DNA of 52,361 nucleotides from Granulicatella adiacens (GTDB taxonomy: Bacteria; Bacillota; Bacilli; Lactobacillales; Aerococcaceae), in contig JAGZLX010000002.1 in NCBI GenBank assembly GCA_018364485.1, forward strand, positions 1-52,361, written 5' to 3'. Below are positions 8,613 to 16,918 of the stretch, in pieces (within the stretch, counting starts at the first letter, position 1; every line of letters begins with the position of its first letter). The notes under the pieces are model-generated. The model made no database searches and was not told where the DNA came from. It worked only from the letters and a program-made list of their open reading frames with translations. Position numbers and translations under genes: made by a program.

Positions 8613-8822
8613 TTAGTTTCTGTCGTGTCGTGTTCGAACGACTGTATCGCAGTATGTCATCGCTTCTTTGGCAAGAGTATCGACTGCGTCTGAGACCGTC
8701 ATTACCGCATCATGCGTAGCCCCTTGCTTCAAATTTTGAAGACTCTTGAATTTCTTCACTTTCCCTTTTTCCGCATCTTGGTAGAATAGTTCCAAGGTTG
8801 CTTTGTTAAATGTTTCTGACAT
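8613..8822 (-). CDS. DUF1659 family protein
   Basis: 69 residues from the ATG at 8822, chosen because AAGGAGGA lies 8 nt upstream; an upstream in-frame TTG would lengthen it by 23 residues but has no ribosome site. The sequence (YQDAEKGKVKKFKSLQNLKQ, VMTVSDAVDTLA) fits DUF1659. Small, soluble, function unknown. The 69-bp gap to the sigma gene contains a 9-bp inverted repeat (TTGGTTTAT/ATAAACCAA) enclosing a smaller hairpin, which might be a processing or regulatory site. Confidence 0.82.
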   Translation of the reverse strand: MSETFNKATLELFYQDAEKGKVKKFKSLQNLKQGATHDAVMTVSDAVDTLAKEAMTYCDTVVRTRHDRN

Positions 8823-8891
8823 GTTTATGTCCTCCTTATTTGGTTTATTTTTGTTTTGTAGTGTCATGACTTCTACATCTATATAAACCAA

Positions 8892-9431
8892 TTAGGAATC
8901 TAAATTGCTATGCTTGTCTAAAAATTTTTTTAATTTTTTTCGGATCGACAGAATATCCTGTTGTACTGCTGAGCGTGTACGCCCTATTCTTTTTGCATAT
9001 TCTGTGATAGATTCATCACTTTGCATCATATATTGCAATGTTTTCATTTGGATTTTCGTGAGCTTTCGAAAAAATTCCTTATAGTCAGATTCCACCTCGA
9101 ACCAGTAGGAATCTTTTTCCGATTCTTGCATCCAATCCTGATTAAATTCTACTGTCTCGATGTTTTTCTTAGTAATACGATGGAGAAATTTCCAATATAA
9201 TTTCCGTTGTAGATAGGTATTGAATTGCTTTGCTGCATCCGCAGAGTCAAGTGGATTCGATTGGCTTTCCTGATAGGATTCCAATAGCAATAATCGTCCC
9301 TCTTGCAAGAAATCATCATATTCGGAATTATTCTTTTGAATATTGAGCTTTTTCATTACGTGATAAATAACCCCTTCGAATTGATCGAAAAGTTGAGTTG
9401 TTGTCTCTTCAGTTTCTGTCCATGTTTTCAT
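8892..9431 (-). CDS. Alternative sigma-70 family factor heading the lysis cassette
   Basis: 179 residues. A region-2-like core lies at about 39-90 (YDDFLQEGRLLLLESYQ, then FNTYLQRKLYWKFLHRI) and a region-4 HTH at about 140-170 (SITEYAKRIGRTRSAVQQDI). The size and divergence resemble the small sigma factors of the ComX/SigH type and the toxin/bacteriocin group (TcdR, UviA), the latter often sitting beside holin-like genes. Ribosome site AGGAGAAG. The gene begins the row of five genes ending in the amidase, so it most likely drives its own cassette. Family subgroup is not certain from motifs alone. Confidence 0.82.
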   Translation of the reverse strand: MKTWTETEETTTQLFDQFEGVIYHVMKKLNIQKNNSEYDDFLQEGRLLLLESYQESQSNPLDSADAAKQFNTYLQRKLYWKFLHRITKKNIETVEFNQDWMQESEKDSYWFEVESDYKEFFRKLTKIQMKTLQYMMQSDESITEYAKRIGRTRSAVQQDILSIRKKLKKFLDKHSNLDS

Positions 9432-9680
9432 AGTTCTTCTCCTAAAATAGAATTAGAAACTAGCTAATCTCTATATTGAACTACGGGGAAGATGTTAAAG
9501 ACGTTTTAGAAATTATCCTTTAAATACATATTTTTTCTACTATTTTTAAACTTTATTCTTAACCGCTGTTAGAATGAAAATTTGTTTTCGGAGATTTTCC
9601 ACATCGCATTTCTAATTTTTTTAGTGAATTAGGATAATTTCGGATAAAATATTCGTAATGTGATAGTTCGTTGAGCAATC

Positions 9681-9727
9681 AAAAAAGACGTGTAAATACA
9701 CTTGATGTGTAATTACACGTCTTTTTT
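9681..9727 (-). terminator. Terminator of the NTPase operon
   Basis: A 15-bp stem (A6GACGTGTAA with its complement) has T6 on the minus-strand exit and A6 on the entry side, so it could also work in the plus direction. It lies 40 bases after the NTPase stop. The 250 bases from here to the sigma gene are AT-rich and should contain the sigma promoter; I see no clear sigma-A boxes. Confidence 0.85.
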
Positions 9728-9766
9728 ATCAATTATTCACAGCTAGGAATTATTATTTATTAAATT

Positions 9767-12700
9767 TTACAAATTTTCATTTTGAATAAGTTCTATTAAT
9801 TCTTTTCTTTCTGAACTAATTTTATCTATTTGTACACTTTCCTTAAGCTTAGTTAATAAAGATTTTGCATTATCTACAGAAATATTACTGTTGACAACAG
9901 AATAAATTGTTTCGTCAGACAGTTCCATATTTATTAAAATAGGGAGAACTTCTTTTTCATTTATTTCAGCAAAAGTTTTTATCTCTTCATCTGACGACTT
10001 ATCTATCAATATTTTGATGTTTTCTTCGTTAGGAACAATCATTTTTTTATTCACTAATTCTTTAATTTTATCTGTTTGAAGATCTGCATTCAATTTTACA
10101 ATAGGTTCTGTAACATATTTAATAATAATATCAAATAAATCTTTCCCAACATTATTATTATTAATTAATAAATTACAAGCATCTACTAATTCTTGAAAAA
10201 TCTTTTCTTTTTCTGTTTGGTCAGTTGTTGTTTTTCTATAGACTTGTCTGTTGAAATTCTTAATAAAATTATCAATTAGATTTTTTTTGTCTTTGAGATT
10301 TTCGCTATCTTGCGTTATCAATTCCCAATAGTATTTTGTATTTTTCGTATTATATACTACCTTTTTATTATTAAATAACTCTTCTACAATTTGTATGTTT
10401 ATGAGTTTCTTATCAAGATCCTCTAATTGCGGCAAGCTCATCCCGACAGATTTTATAAATTTTTTCTTTAATTCTAATGAAATACTTGATTCTATTATTT
10501 TTTTAAATACATCTTTATTTACTACATATTTAAATTTACCATCAGATTGTTCAAGGTATTCTAAAACTACTTCGTCAAAATTTGAATTAATATATTCCCA
10601 ACATTGTTTGAGGTTTTTGTCATAAAAAATTACATTTAGCAAATTGAAATAAAAGACACTACCTTTATTTATCTTTTTTGCAATAAACATTAGATTTTTT
10701 ATATTTAGTCTATAGGCATTTTCATTAATTATTTGAATCAAATCATCTTCACTAAGTTCTATTTTCTGTAAATCTTCAAATTTTATATTTTTAGATTTTA
10801 TACTACTTATAAAATCATCACGTTTTTTTTCTTTAAATCCCCCTAAAAGATGTTCATTATTTTCAACAACACTTCTAAATCCTTCAAAATCATCTGTTGA
10901 AATTTCGTTATTTAATAGAATCGAGAGTGTTATACTATCCAGCGCTTTTGGATGTGTATTGTCACATATGTTTGTAACTTCTTTAAGAATGTCAATTCTT
11001 TTTGAAATTAAAAGATTCACACAATATCTTGTTGTATCGAATTGTACAGCCTCAAATATTTTTACTAAATCGCTATATGTTACATTAATGTCAACACTGG
11101 CTAACATATTCAAAACATCTTCTGATGAATTTTTTTTACTATAAGTTCTTTTAACACATTCTTCTAACAATTTATAATTGAGAATGTTACTCCTTTTAAA
11201 ATCAGATGCAGTTAGTCTATTTAATATTTCATTAGGAGATTCTATTTTTAAAAGAATATTTTTATCTGAATTTTCTAGTAATCTTCTCATATAAATTCTA
11301 TCTACTGATTTTAAAGTATTTGATTCTGTATCGTCAAAATTACCATTATAGTACCAGTATGTTTCATCAAATAAACCCTCAATTAGTAAGTAACGAATTA
11401 ATGGATACTCAAATTTTTCTGTACCTTCTTTACATTCAAACACCTTTTCAATATCTTCTGATGACATGATTGAAAACAGCTCTTTAAATGTATATAAATT
11501 TATCTGTTCTATTTGTCGCTCTAAAAAATCTTTTTTTTCTATAAGTTTATTCAATTGCTCCTCTCTATTTTGAGTAATTCTATCTCCTAATTCTTTTTTT
11601 TCATCTAACTTATCTATAAATGTCTTTAAAAAACCATCATATGCATAGTAATCATAGGTATGATAATCAAAAATTCTTTTTGATTCTTCCGGATTTTCAC
11701 TCCATTTTTCTAAGAATTCTGGCCAACTTTCTTTCTGATCCGTATCGACACGGATATAACTTGGTATTCCTAATGCAAGTACCTCAAAATTACTTTTCGC
11801 CAAACTATTTTTAACACTTTCAATATTACTCACATATTTCAACAGCTCTGTATTTAAATCTTTCGTTTTTGAAAATCTATAATCTTCTAGATTTTTAAAG
11901 ATTCCACTGATATACCCTTTATCTTCTTGCAATAAATCAAACTCATTTGGATAAGTATTTTTTACTGTAATTAATGAAAATAATTTATTCTCGTCCAATT
12001 TTTCCTCAGAAACTCGAAGAATTTTAGAATATACTATATATTCATTAACGATATTACGTAGAATTCTCATATCATCAATATAAAGCGATACATTCCTCAA
12101 TACATTCTTATTCAAAGAATTATTGTTTTGCTCCCCAGCATTTTCTTGCTTTTCATTCCCCATACCTAATAAATCCAAAAGATGTCCTTCGGAAGTATTC
12201 GAGTCAACTACAGGAACAATTGGTAAAATAAAATCAAAAAATTTAGTTCTATCTTTCGTTTGAAATAGACCATCTTTTATTAAATATACAAATTTAACCA
12301 CTCTATTTTTCTTATTTGTCTCTAAATAGGAATTTAAAAGAAAATTCAATTCCTTTAGCTTTATAAAAATATCAACATTATCATATCTATCCAAATCCTC
12401 GAAGACAACAATATCAGACTTTGAACTGCTTAAAAGATACACTATCTCCCTAATATCACGTTCAAGAACCGTCTCATCATTGTTGTCGTCTGAAAACTGT
12501 GCCTCCGCGACCTTAAAATTAACTTTTGAAAACTTAACTTTATTTTCTTTATAAAAATGATATAAAAACACTCCAACAGATACAAAGATCATGCCACTAA
12601 TGGATAACAATAAAATGTTCATATCAAACCATTCTAGTTTTTTGTTTAAAAGTTCAACTATTTCTTTTCGAATCCCAAAAATAGAGATTGAACCAATGAA

Positions 12701-13153
12701 GAAAATGGTAAGAAGGATATTCAAAAACAATTTGATTAAAGAAATATTACCTTTAAATTTATACTTACTTAACGGTATATCTTCTGCCTTAATTTGAGAA
12801 AGAATTTGATTTATAATTTGAGTTTCAACACGACTATCCAATTCATTTTTGGATAATGGTTCACTATTATTCTTGTCTAATTTATCTGAATATTTTCCTA
12901 AAACAACAGTTATAACATTTTTAAAAGGATTAATTCTAAACAGATTAAAATTACTTTCTTTCAACTTATTATTTTTGTATGTATTCCATACAGTACTCTT
13001 CCCTGCACCATACACACCAGTAATTGCGATATTTCTTATATCGTCATTACTAAATGCATAGTTAAGAGCGTCTGTGTACACTTGCTTATTCTCTTCAAGA
13101 ATATCTGGAGTTAATGAATTAAATGTCGTTTCCTTAGTTTCTATTTTAGCCAT
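9767..13153 (-). CDS. YobI/KAP-like membrane P-loop NTPase, candidate defence protein
   Basis: 1,128 residues. Walker A is GVYGAGKST (46-54); two membrane helices follow at about 139-160 and 177-199, inside the NTPase domain as in KAP and YobI-type ATPases; Walker B is IVVFEDLD (248-255). The remaining 800 residues are charged, Ile/Asn/Lys-rich and look helical-repeat-like. Proteins of this build are often found in defence islands and are thought to sense infection at the membrane; the exact activity is unknown. It follows an HTH gene by 39 bases with AAAGGAG some 17 nt before the ATG, and is very AT-rich like the restriction cassette nearby. Confidence 0.75.
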   Translation of the reverse strand: MAKIETKETTFNSLTPDILEENKQVYTDALNYAFSNDDIRNIAITGVYGAGKSTVWNTYKNNKLKESNFNLFRINPFKNVITVVLGKYSDKLDKNNSEPLSKNELDSRVETQIINQILSQIKAEDIPLSKYKFKGNISLIKLFLNILLTIFFIGSISIFGIRKEIVELLNKKLEWFDMNILLLSISGMIFVSVGVFLYHFYKENKVKFSKVNFKVAEAQFSDDNNDETVLERDIREIVYLLSSSKSDIVVFEDLDRYDNVDIFIKLKELNFLLNSYLETNKKNRVVKFVYLIKDGLFQTKDRTKFFDFILPIVPVVDSNTSEGHLLDLLGMGNEKQENAGEQNNNSLNKNVLRNVSLYIDDMRILRNIVNEYIVYSKILRVSEEKLDENKLFSLITVKNTYPNEFDLLQEDKGYISGIFKNLEDYRFSKTKDLNTELLKYVSNIESVKNSLAKSNFEVLALGIPSYIRVDTDQKESWPEFLEKWSENPEESKRIFDYHTYDYYAYDGFLKTFIDKLDEKKELGDRITQNREEQLNKLIEKKDFLERQIEQINLYTFKELFSIMSSEDIEKVFECKEGTEKFEYPLIRYLLIEGLFDETYWYYNGNFDDTESNTLKSVDRIYMRRLLENSDKNILLKIESPNEILNRLTASDFKRSNILNYKLLEECVKRTYSKKNSSEDVLNMLASVDINVTYSDLVKIFEAVQFDTTRYCVNLLISKRIDILKEVTNICDNTHPKALDSITLSILLNNEISTDDFEGFRSVVENNEHLLGGFKEKKRDDFISSIKSKNIKFEDLQKIELSEDDLIQIINENAYRLNIKNLMFIAKKINKGSVFYFNLLNVIFYDKNLKQCWEYINSNFDEVVLEYLEQSDGKFKYVVNKDVFKKIIESSISLELKKKFIKSVGMSLPQLEDLDKKLINIQIVEELFNNKKVVYNTKNTKYYWELITQDSENLKDKKNLIDNFIKNFNRQVYRKTTTDQTEKEKIFQELVDACNLLINNNNVGKDLFDIIIKYVTEPIVKLNADLQTDKIKELVNKKMIVPNEENIKILIDKSSDEEIKTFAEINEKEVLPILINMELSDETIYSVVNSNISVDNAKSLLTKLKESVQIDKISSERKELIELIQNENL

Positions 13154-13192
13154 AACGTATTAATTTCCATCTCCTTTTTGAAAATTGCATTT

Positions 13193-13477
13193 CTATTTTC
13201 TCTTTTTAATCTTAATATCAAGATCGTATCCAAATAAATCTGCCATTTCTATTATTGAAAGCACTGTCGGATTGTGCTTTCCTTTTTCCATTCGACAATA
13301 TTGTGACTCTAACATCCCTAGCTCGGCAGCCATCTCCTTTTGAGACAAACCTAATTCTAATCTCATTTTTATAATTTTTAGAGATATCTTTTGAAGGTGA
13401 TATTCTTCAAGTAGATCTTGCTTAAATTCAGGGCAGCGGGATTTCAATGCATTTAACCTTTTTGTTAGGTAGGTCAT
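13193..13477 (-). CDS. XRE-family HTH regulator, antitoxin-like
   Basis: 94 residues with a C-terminal XRE helix-turn-helix (LELGLSQKEMAAELGMLESQ, then YCRMEKGKHNPTVLSIIEMA) and a basic end (DIKIKKRK). HigA-type antitoxins and phage-like repressors have this form. The start at 13477 has GGGGGAG nine bases upstream and lies 50 bases inside the preceding gene, so the two are translationally coupled. It probably binds the perfect 22-bp palindrome or the second inverted repeat upstream and controls the operon ending in the NTPase gene. Confidence 0.82.
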   Translation of the reverse strand: MTYLTKRLNALKSRCPEFKQDLLEEYHLQKISLKIIKMRLELGLSQKEMAAELGMLESQYCRMEKGKHNPTVLSIIEMADLFGYDLDIKIKKRK

Positions 13478-13685
13478 CTTCAGTCTCCCCCTCTTCTGTT
13501 TCTCGGCTAATTGGAATCCTTAAACATCTTTTCCCCTGCTTTCCTCGTTCCCATTTTTCACGTACTTCTGGAGAAAGCCCTTCTTCCTGTAATATCATTA
13601 ATACCGCGAAAACTTTGACTTGTTCCTCGTAAGTTAAGCCTTCTACTTCGTCAATCATCTTCTTTGTTACTCGGTATTTTGCCAT
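13428..13685 (-). CDS. Small charged protein of unknown function, partner of the HTH gene
   Basis: 85 residues from the ATG at 13685, chosen because GGGAGGGG lies 6 nt upstream. It starts MAKYRVTKKMIDEVEGLTYE, is predicted mostly helical in the first half and very acidic in the second (ETEEGETEDD). I recognise no family. It heads the operon and overlaps the HTH gene by 50 bases. Overlapping small gene plus XRE gene is the architecture of toxin-antitoxin pairs, but no toxin motif is visible. Confidence 0.7.
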   Translation of the reverse strand: MAKYRVTKKMIDEVEGLTYEEQVKVFAVLMILQEEGLSPEVREKWERGKQGKRCLRIPISRETEEGETEDDLPNKKVKCIEIPLP

Positions 13686-13711
13686 AAAATCCCCTCCCAA
13701 TTTTGCAGAAT

Positions 13712-13741
13712 CCCAAAATTCACTTATAAGTGAATTTCGGG
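13712..13741. promoter_or_regulatory. 22-bp perfect palindrome, probable operator
   Basis: Positions 13716-13737 are perfectly self-complementary (AAATTCACTTA and its reverse complement), extended by CCC/GGG outside one mismatch. It is centred 41 bases upstream of the first start codon of the HTH/NTPase operon, a natural place for the HTH protein to bind. Confidence 0.65.
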
Positions 13742-13744
13742 CAG

Positions 13745-13849
13745 CTAAGCATCTCCTTTGTTTTCAAAAAACAATCTCCAAAAATCCTTATTATTAAGCC
13801 TAAAACGTACTCTTATACCTGTTTGAGTTCTTTTGTTCCTCCCTAGCAA
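13745..13849 (-). other. Doubtful 34-codon open frame in the operon leader
   Basis: The frame starts with TTG and reads as a basic peptide (TGIRVRFRLNNKDFWRLFFE). A perfect GGGAGGA sits inside it with no ATG at the right distance, so either the true start was lost or this is leader sequence. A three-codon ATG-CGT-TGC-TAG mini-frame ends just before that ribosome site. Confidence 0.25.
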
Positions 13850-13877
13850 CGCATTTTTATAAAAGCGTTTACACTTA

Positions 13878-13906
13878 ATTATAACCTGCTATAAACCTTA
13901 TAGCAA
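13878..13906 (-). promoter_or_regulatory. Promoter with embedded inverted repeat for the NTPase operon
   Basis: -35 TTGCTA (13906-13901) and -10 TATAAT (13883-13878) are 17 bp apart. The spacer and -35 box hold a perfect inverted repeat, TGCTATAA-ACC-TTATAGCA (13887-13905), a typical repressor position. About 190 bases separate this promoter from the first start codon at 13685. Confidence 0.7.
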
Positions 13907-14004
13907 TAGGATTTTTGAGGAAATCAACTTTTTTGATTATTTTTTTCAATTTTTTCTTTCTATTGGATACATAAAAAGTGATGAATAATTTATCATCCCC
14001 AATA

Positions 14005-14033
14005 CAAAAAAACCAGGGCCCTCGCCCTGGTTT
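14005..14033 (-). terminator. Terminator of the phosphoglycerate mutase gene
   Basis: A ten-bp stem (14010-14019 with 14024-14033, GC-rich centre) is followed on the minus strand by T7, 23 bases after the stop codon. Confidence 0.9.
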
Positions 14034-14055
14034 CTCAACTTTATTATATTCGAAT

Positions 14056-15291
14056 TTAGTTCCCCTGTTTCGGCACGACTTCTAGATAATCGAGCAGTGT
14101 CCAGACAAATTCGCGGCCTTTGATGCGGTTGATGGCTCCTTCCGCACAAGAGATTTCGTCGTAGTGTTCGACTTTATCACGGCGGATGCCAGGTCCTGAG
14201 ATGACGATTGGCACAGGCTCGCCACTATGTTCGCCCTTCTCGCAAGGCGTTGAGTGGTCTGCACAAAGCGCAATGAGTGTATTTTCAGGTCTGTTTTCCA
14301 TCAAAATACCGACCATTTCATCAAAGAGTTCGATTCCTTGGGCTTTCTCGAATGGTTTGTTGTCATGGCCTTTCACGTCTGTCACTTTCAAGTGAACGTA
14401 GACTAAGTCATGGTCTTGAATCATTTCTAGTGCTTTTTCAGCTTTACGTCTCACATTTGTATCCATGTTTCCTGTGAACGAGTCTTCCTTATACACGTCG
14501 TATCCAGATAAGCGTCCAACTCCAAGAACGGTATCTTCCCCTGCCACGACTGCAGCCTTATAGCCGAATTGTTCGCCTAGGCGGTCGATGACGGAGAATT
14601 GTCCAGCCCCACGTGTAATCACGAAGTTCGCTGGTAATTGTCCGTTGGTGCGGCGTTCCACGTTCACGTCATGTTGGTCCATGAGTGGATAGATGACTTC
14701 TAAGAACTCATTCAAGATGCGCGCTGTTTTGGCAGCCTCTGGACTGTCGTCTTTTGGCAACGCTTGTTTAAATGGATGGCCATCGTTTGGCGCCTTAGGA
14801 TCTGTGTCTGTGACTTTGGCACTGAGGCCCTCTCCACGCATCACGAGTACCGCTCTATGTTCTGTGGCTTCTTTGAATAAGAACGTTACATCTTCAATTT
14901 GAAGGCCGTTGATGATTTCTGCCAGTTCATTCGTGCGTTCACGAATACGTCCTGCACGGCGGTCGATGACGATATTGTTATCGCCACGTGTCGCGAAGTT
15001 ACATCTGAAGGCCACATCTCCCGGTTGTAAGTCCATGCCAACCCCTGCTGCTTCCATCGGTCCGCGTCCTGGGTAGTTGACAGAAGGATTTCCGAATAAG
15101 ATTAAGTGTCCCATGTCGGTACCAACCGTAATCCCTGGTGAGATCAGGTCCATAATCCCTGTCATACCTTCTTTAGCGAGTTGATCGAGATGAGGTGTTT
15201 TCGCGTATTGCAACGGAGTTAAACCGCCAAGCTCGACGTTTGGACGATCTCCCACACCGTCCGCAATCGCTACGATGATTTTCTTTTTCAT
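14056..15291 (-). CDS. apgM: Archaeal-type cofactor-independent phosphoglycerate mutase
   Basis: 411 residues of the alkaline phosphatase superfamily, ApgM branch: metal Asp11 in IADGVGD, the nucleophile region VGTDMGHLILFG (Thr58), GRGPMEAAGVG, DTDPKAPNDGHP, VHLKVTDVKGHD and the metal-binding ADHSTPCEKGEHSG near the C-terminus. The reaction would be interconversion of 3- and 2-phosphoglycerate. Most Lactobacillales rely on other mutases for glycolysis, and this gene sits 15 bases after a DASS anion transporter controlled by a LysR protein, so it may serve a specific substrate. The nucleophile is usually Ser in characterised ApgM; here Thr is at the aligned place. Ribosome site GGGAGGGG. Confidence 0.85.
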   Translation of the reverse strand: MKKKIIVAIADGVGDRPNVELGGLTPLQYAKTPHLDQLAKEGMTGIMDLISPGITVGTDMGHLILFGNPSVNYPGRGPMEAAGVGMDLQPGDVAFRCNFATRGDNNIVIDRRAGRIRERTNELAEIINGLQIEDVTFLFKEATEHRAVLVMRGEGLSAKVTDTDPKAPNDGHPFKQALPKDDSPEAAKTARILNEFLEVIYPLMDQHDVNVERRTNGQLPANFVITRGAGQFSVIDRLGEQFGYKAAVVAGEDTVLGVGRLSGYDVYKEDSFTGNMDTNVRRKAEKALEMIQDHDLVYVHLKVTDVKGHDNKPFEKAQGIELFDEMVGILMENRPENTLIALCADHSTPCEKGEHSGEPVPIVISGPGIRRDKVEHYDEISCAEGAINRIKGREFVWTLLDYLEVVPKQGN

Positions 15292-15306
15292 AGTTTCCCC
15301 TCCCGA

Positions 15307-16746
15307 TTAGTAGATGAATTGGATCCAAGCGAAGTACATTCCTGATAGGATGATTGAGTGTACTAAGCAGGCTAGTAATCCAAATTTCACTTCGTCTAAC
15401 ACGCTGAAGTATCCTGTACCGAAGTACAATGTGTTTACTTTAGAGTGTGGTGGTAAAGTGATGGTTGTCGCGATACCAAGTGAACATGTTAATGCAAGTG
15501 ACACTGGGTTCATGCCGACTGTTGTTGCGATTGAGATAATCGCTGGAATTAAAATCGTTGTACGAACTGTCTTACTTGTGAAGATTAAGTGTGAGAAGAC
15601 AGTGATGAAGATTAAGATGACTGCAACTGCAGCGTGGTTTAATTTGTCTAAACCGATGGCATTTACTAAGTTTGTAATCATCCACTCAGCTCCGCCTGTG
15701 TTGTCAAATGCGTTCCCTACGGCATACGCCCCAGCAGAGAAAATCATTAAGTCCCATTTGATTTTAGCTTGTTTCCAAGTCAATACACCGATACCTGGTA
15801 GTAAGCAGAGTAACATACTTAATACGGCTGTTTGTTCAGTTGAGATTGAGAATCCTAGATATTTCTTTTGGATGTCTCCAGTTGCCCATAAGATTAAAGT
15901 GATAAGGAAGATAATTCCGACACGTTTTTCTTCAGGGGATGTTGGTCCTAAGTCTGCTAATTGTTTCTTCAACGTTTCTTTTACGTTTGCCATTGCTTCT
16001 TCGCCGGCTTCTTTACCAACTTTGTATAATTTCACACCGATAAAGAAGATAATTACGGCTGTTAAAATCGCTTGTGGCATTGATACGATTAACCAGTCCA
16101 TGTAGCCAAGGCTTGCACCGGCTTGTTTGTTGATGAAACCAATTGCGATTACTTGTGCTGATGTTGCTGTCATAACCATTGATGTTGCGAACGCGTTGTT
16201 TTGAACATTTTGTAACATCATTAATTTCCCGAAGTTCGATTCTCCTGGAAGCTCATTGTAAATTTGTAATAATACGATTGAGATTGGCAAGATTAATGAA
16301 GCACGGGCTGTTGTTGATGGTACGAAGAACGCTAGAATGAAGTTTACGGCTAGTAATACGGCTAGTGTCTGTACCTTCGTGCGTCCGAATTTCACGACCA
16401 TTGAGAGCGCGATACGTTTCCCAAGGTTCGTTTCGCTGATGGCTGATGTTAATACGAATGCGGCTACCATTAACCAGATGATGTCGTACCCTAACGTTCC
16501 AAACGCTTCTTTTTGCTTTTCAACAACTCCAATTAATGGAAGTAGTAATACGGCTATAATCGATGTTTGATAAATTGGAATTGGTTTTGCAATCCATAAA
16601 ATAAGTGCTGATACAAAGATAGCCAAACTACGTTGTGCTGCAACAGAGAGTCCTTCCATTGGCGGCATAAATACGATAATGAGGAATGCTGCTAATGCGA
16701 GAAGAATGCCCCACAGAGCGGATTTTTTGTTTTTATCTTTACTCAT
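15307..16746 (-). CDS. DASS (SLC13) family sodium/anion symporter
   Basis: 479 residues from the ATG at 16746, preceded by AAAGGTGAT; an in-frame start further upstream would run over the regulator promoter and is rejected. About 11-13 hydrophobic segments include AQRSLAIFVSALILWIAKPI and GIATTITLPPHSKVNTLYFG, both typical of SLC13 carriers for di- and tricarboxylates, sulfate or similar anions. It is cotranscribed with apgM and divergent from a LysR gene. A substrate linked to phosphoglycerate or a C4 acid is a guess. Confidence 0.88.
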   Translation of the reverse strand: MSKDKNKKSALWGILLALAAFLIIVFMPPMEGLSVAAQRSLAIFVSALILWIAKPIPIYQTSIIAVLLLPLIGVVEKQKEAFGTLGYDIIWLMVAAFVLTSAISETNLGKRIALSMVVKFGRTKVQTLAVLLAVNFILAFFVPSTTARASLILPISIVLLQIYNELPGESNFGKLMMLQNVQNNAFATSMVMTATSAQVIAIGFINKQAGASLGYMDWLIVSMPQAILTAVIIFFIGVKLYKVGKEAGEEAMANVKETLKKQLADLGPTSPEEKRVGIIFLITLILWATGDIQKKYLGFSISTEQTAVLSMLLCLLPGIGVLTWKQAKIKWDLMIFSAGAYAVGNAFDNTGGAEWMITNLVNAIGLDKLNHAAVAVILIFITVFSHLIFTSKTVRTTILIPAIISIATTVGMNPVSLALTCSLGIATTITLPPHSKVNTLYFGTGYFSVLDEVKFGLLACLVHSIILSGMYFAWIQFIY

Positions 16747-16854
16747 GATAATAATCACCTTTCGTTTTTTATTTTTCGTCCTTGACGTTACATACAGTGT
16801 ACTGAGAATAACGGAGTGCGTCCAATTCACTTTTTGACGTTTTGTATGCCATTT

Positions 16855-16874
16855 TGTTATACATTTGCATAACA
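16855..16874. promoter_or_regulatory. Probable LysR binding site in the divergent intergenic region
   Basis: The inverted repeat TGTTAT-N8-ATAACA contains the T-N11-A core of LysR boxes and is centred 54 bases before the LysR start. A TATACT box lies downstream of it for the regulator, and TTGGAC-18-TACACT on the minus strand may serve the transporter. Confidence 0.6.
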
Positions 16875-16918
16875 GATTAGAATAATTATGATATACTAGT
16901 GTGGAAAGGCGGGATGTC

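Noticed and set aside
9650..9657. TACGAATA on the minus strand upstream of the sigma gene, identical to the streptococcal ComX box
   Set aside because: An 8-base match is expected about once or twice by chance in a window this size, it lies about 220 bases from the start codon, and the T-rich element is not at the required distance.
784..13700. Whole accessory region read as a prophage
   Set aside because: Holin and amidase are the only phage-like genes; no integrase, capsid, tail or replication gene and no attachment repeats were seen.
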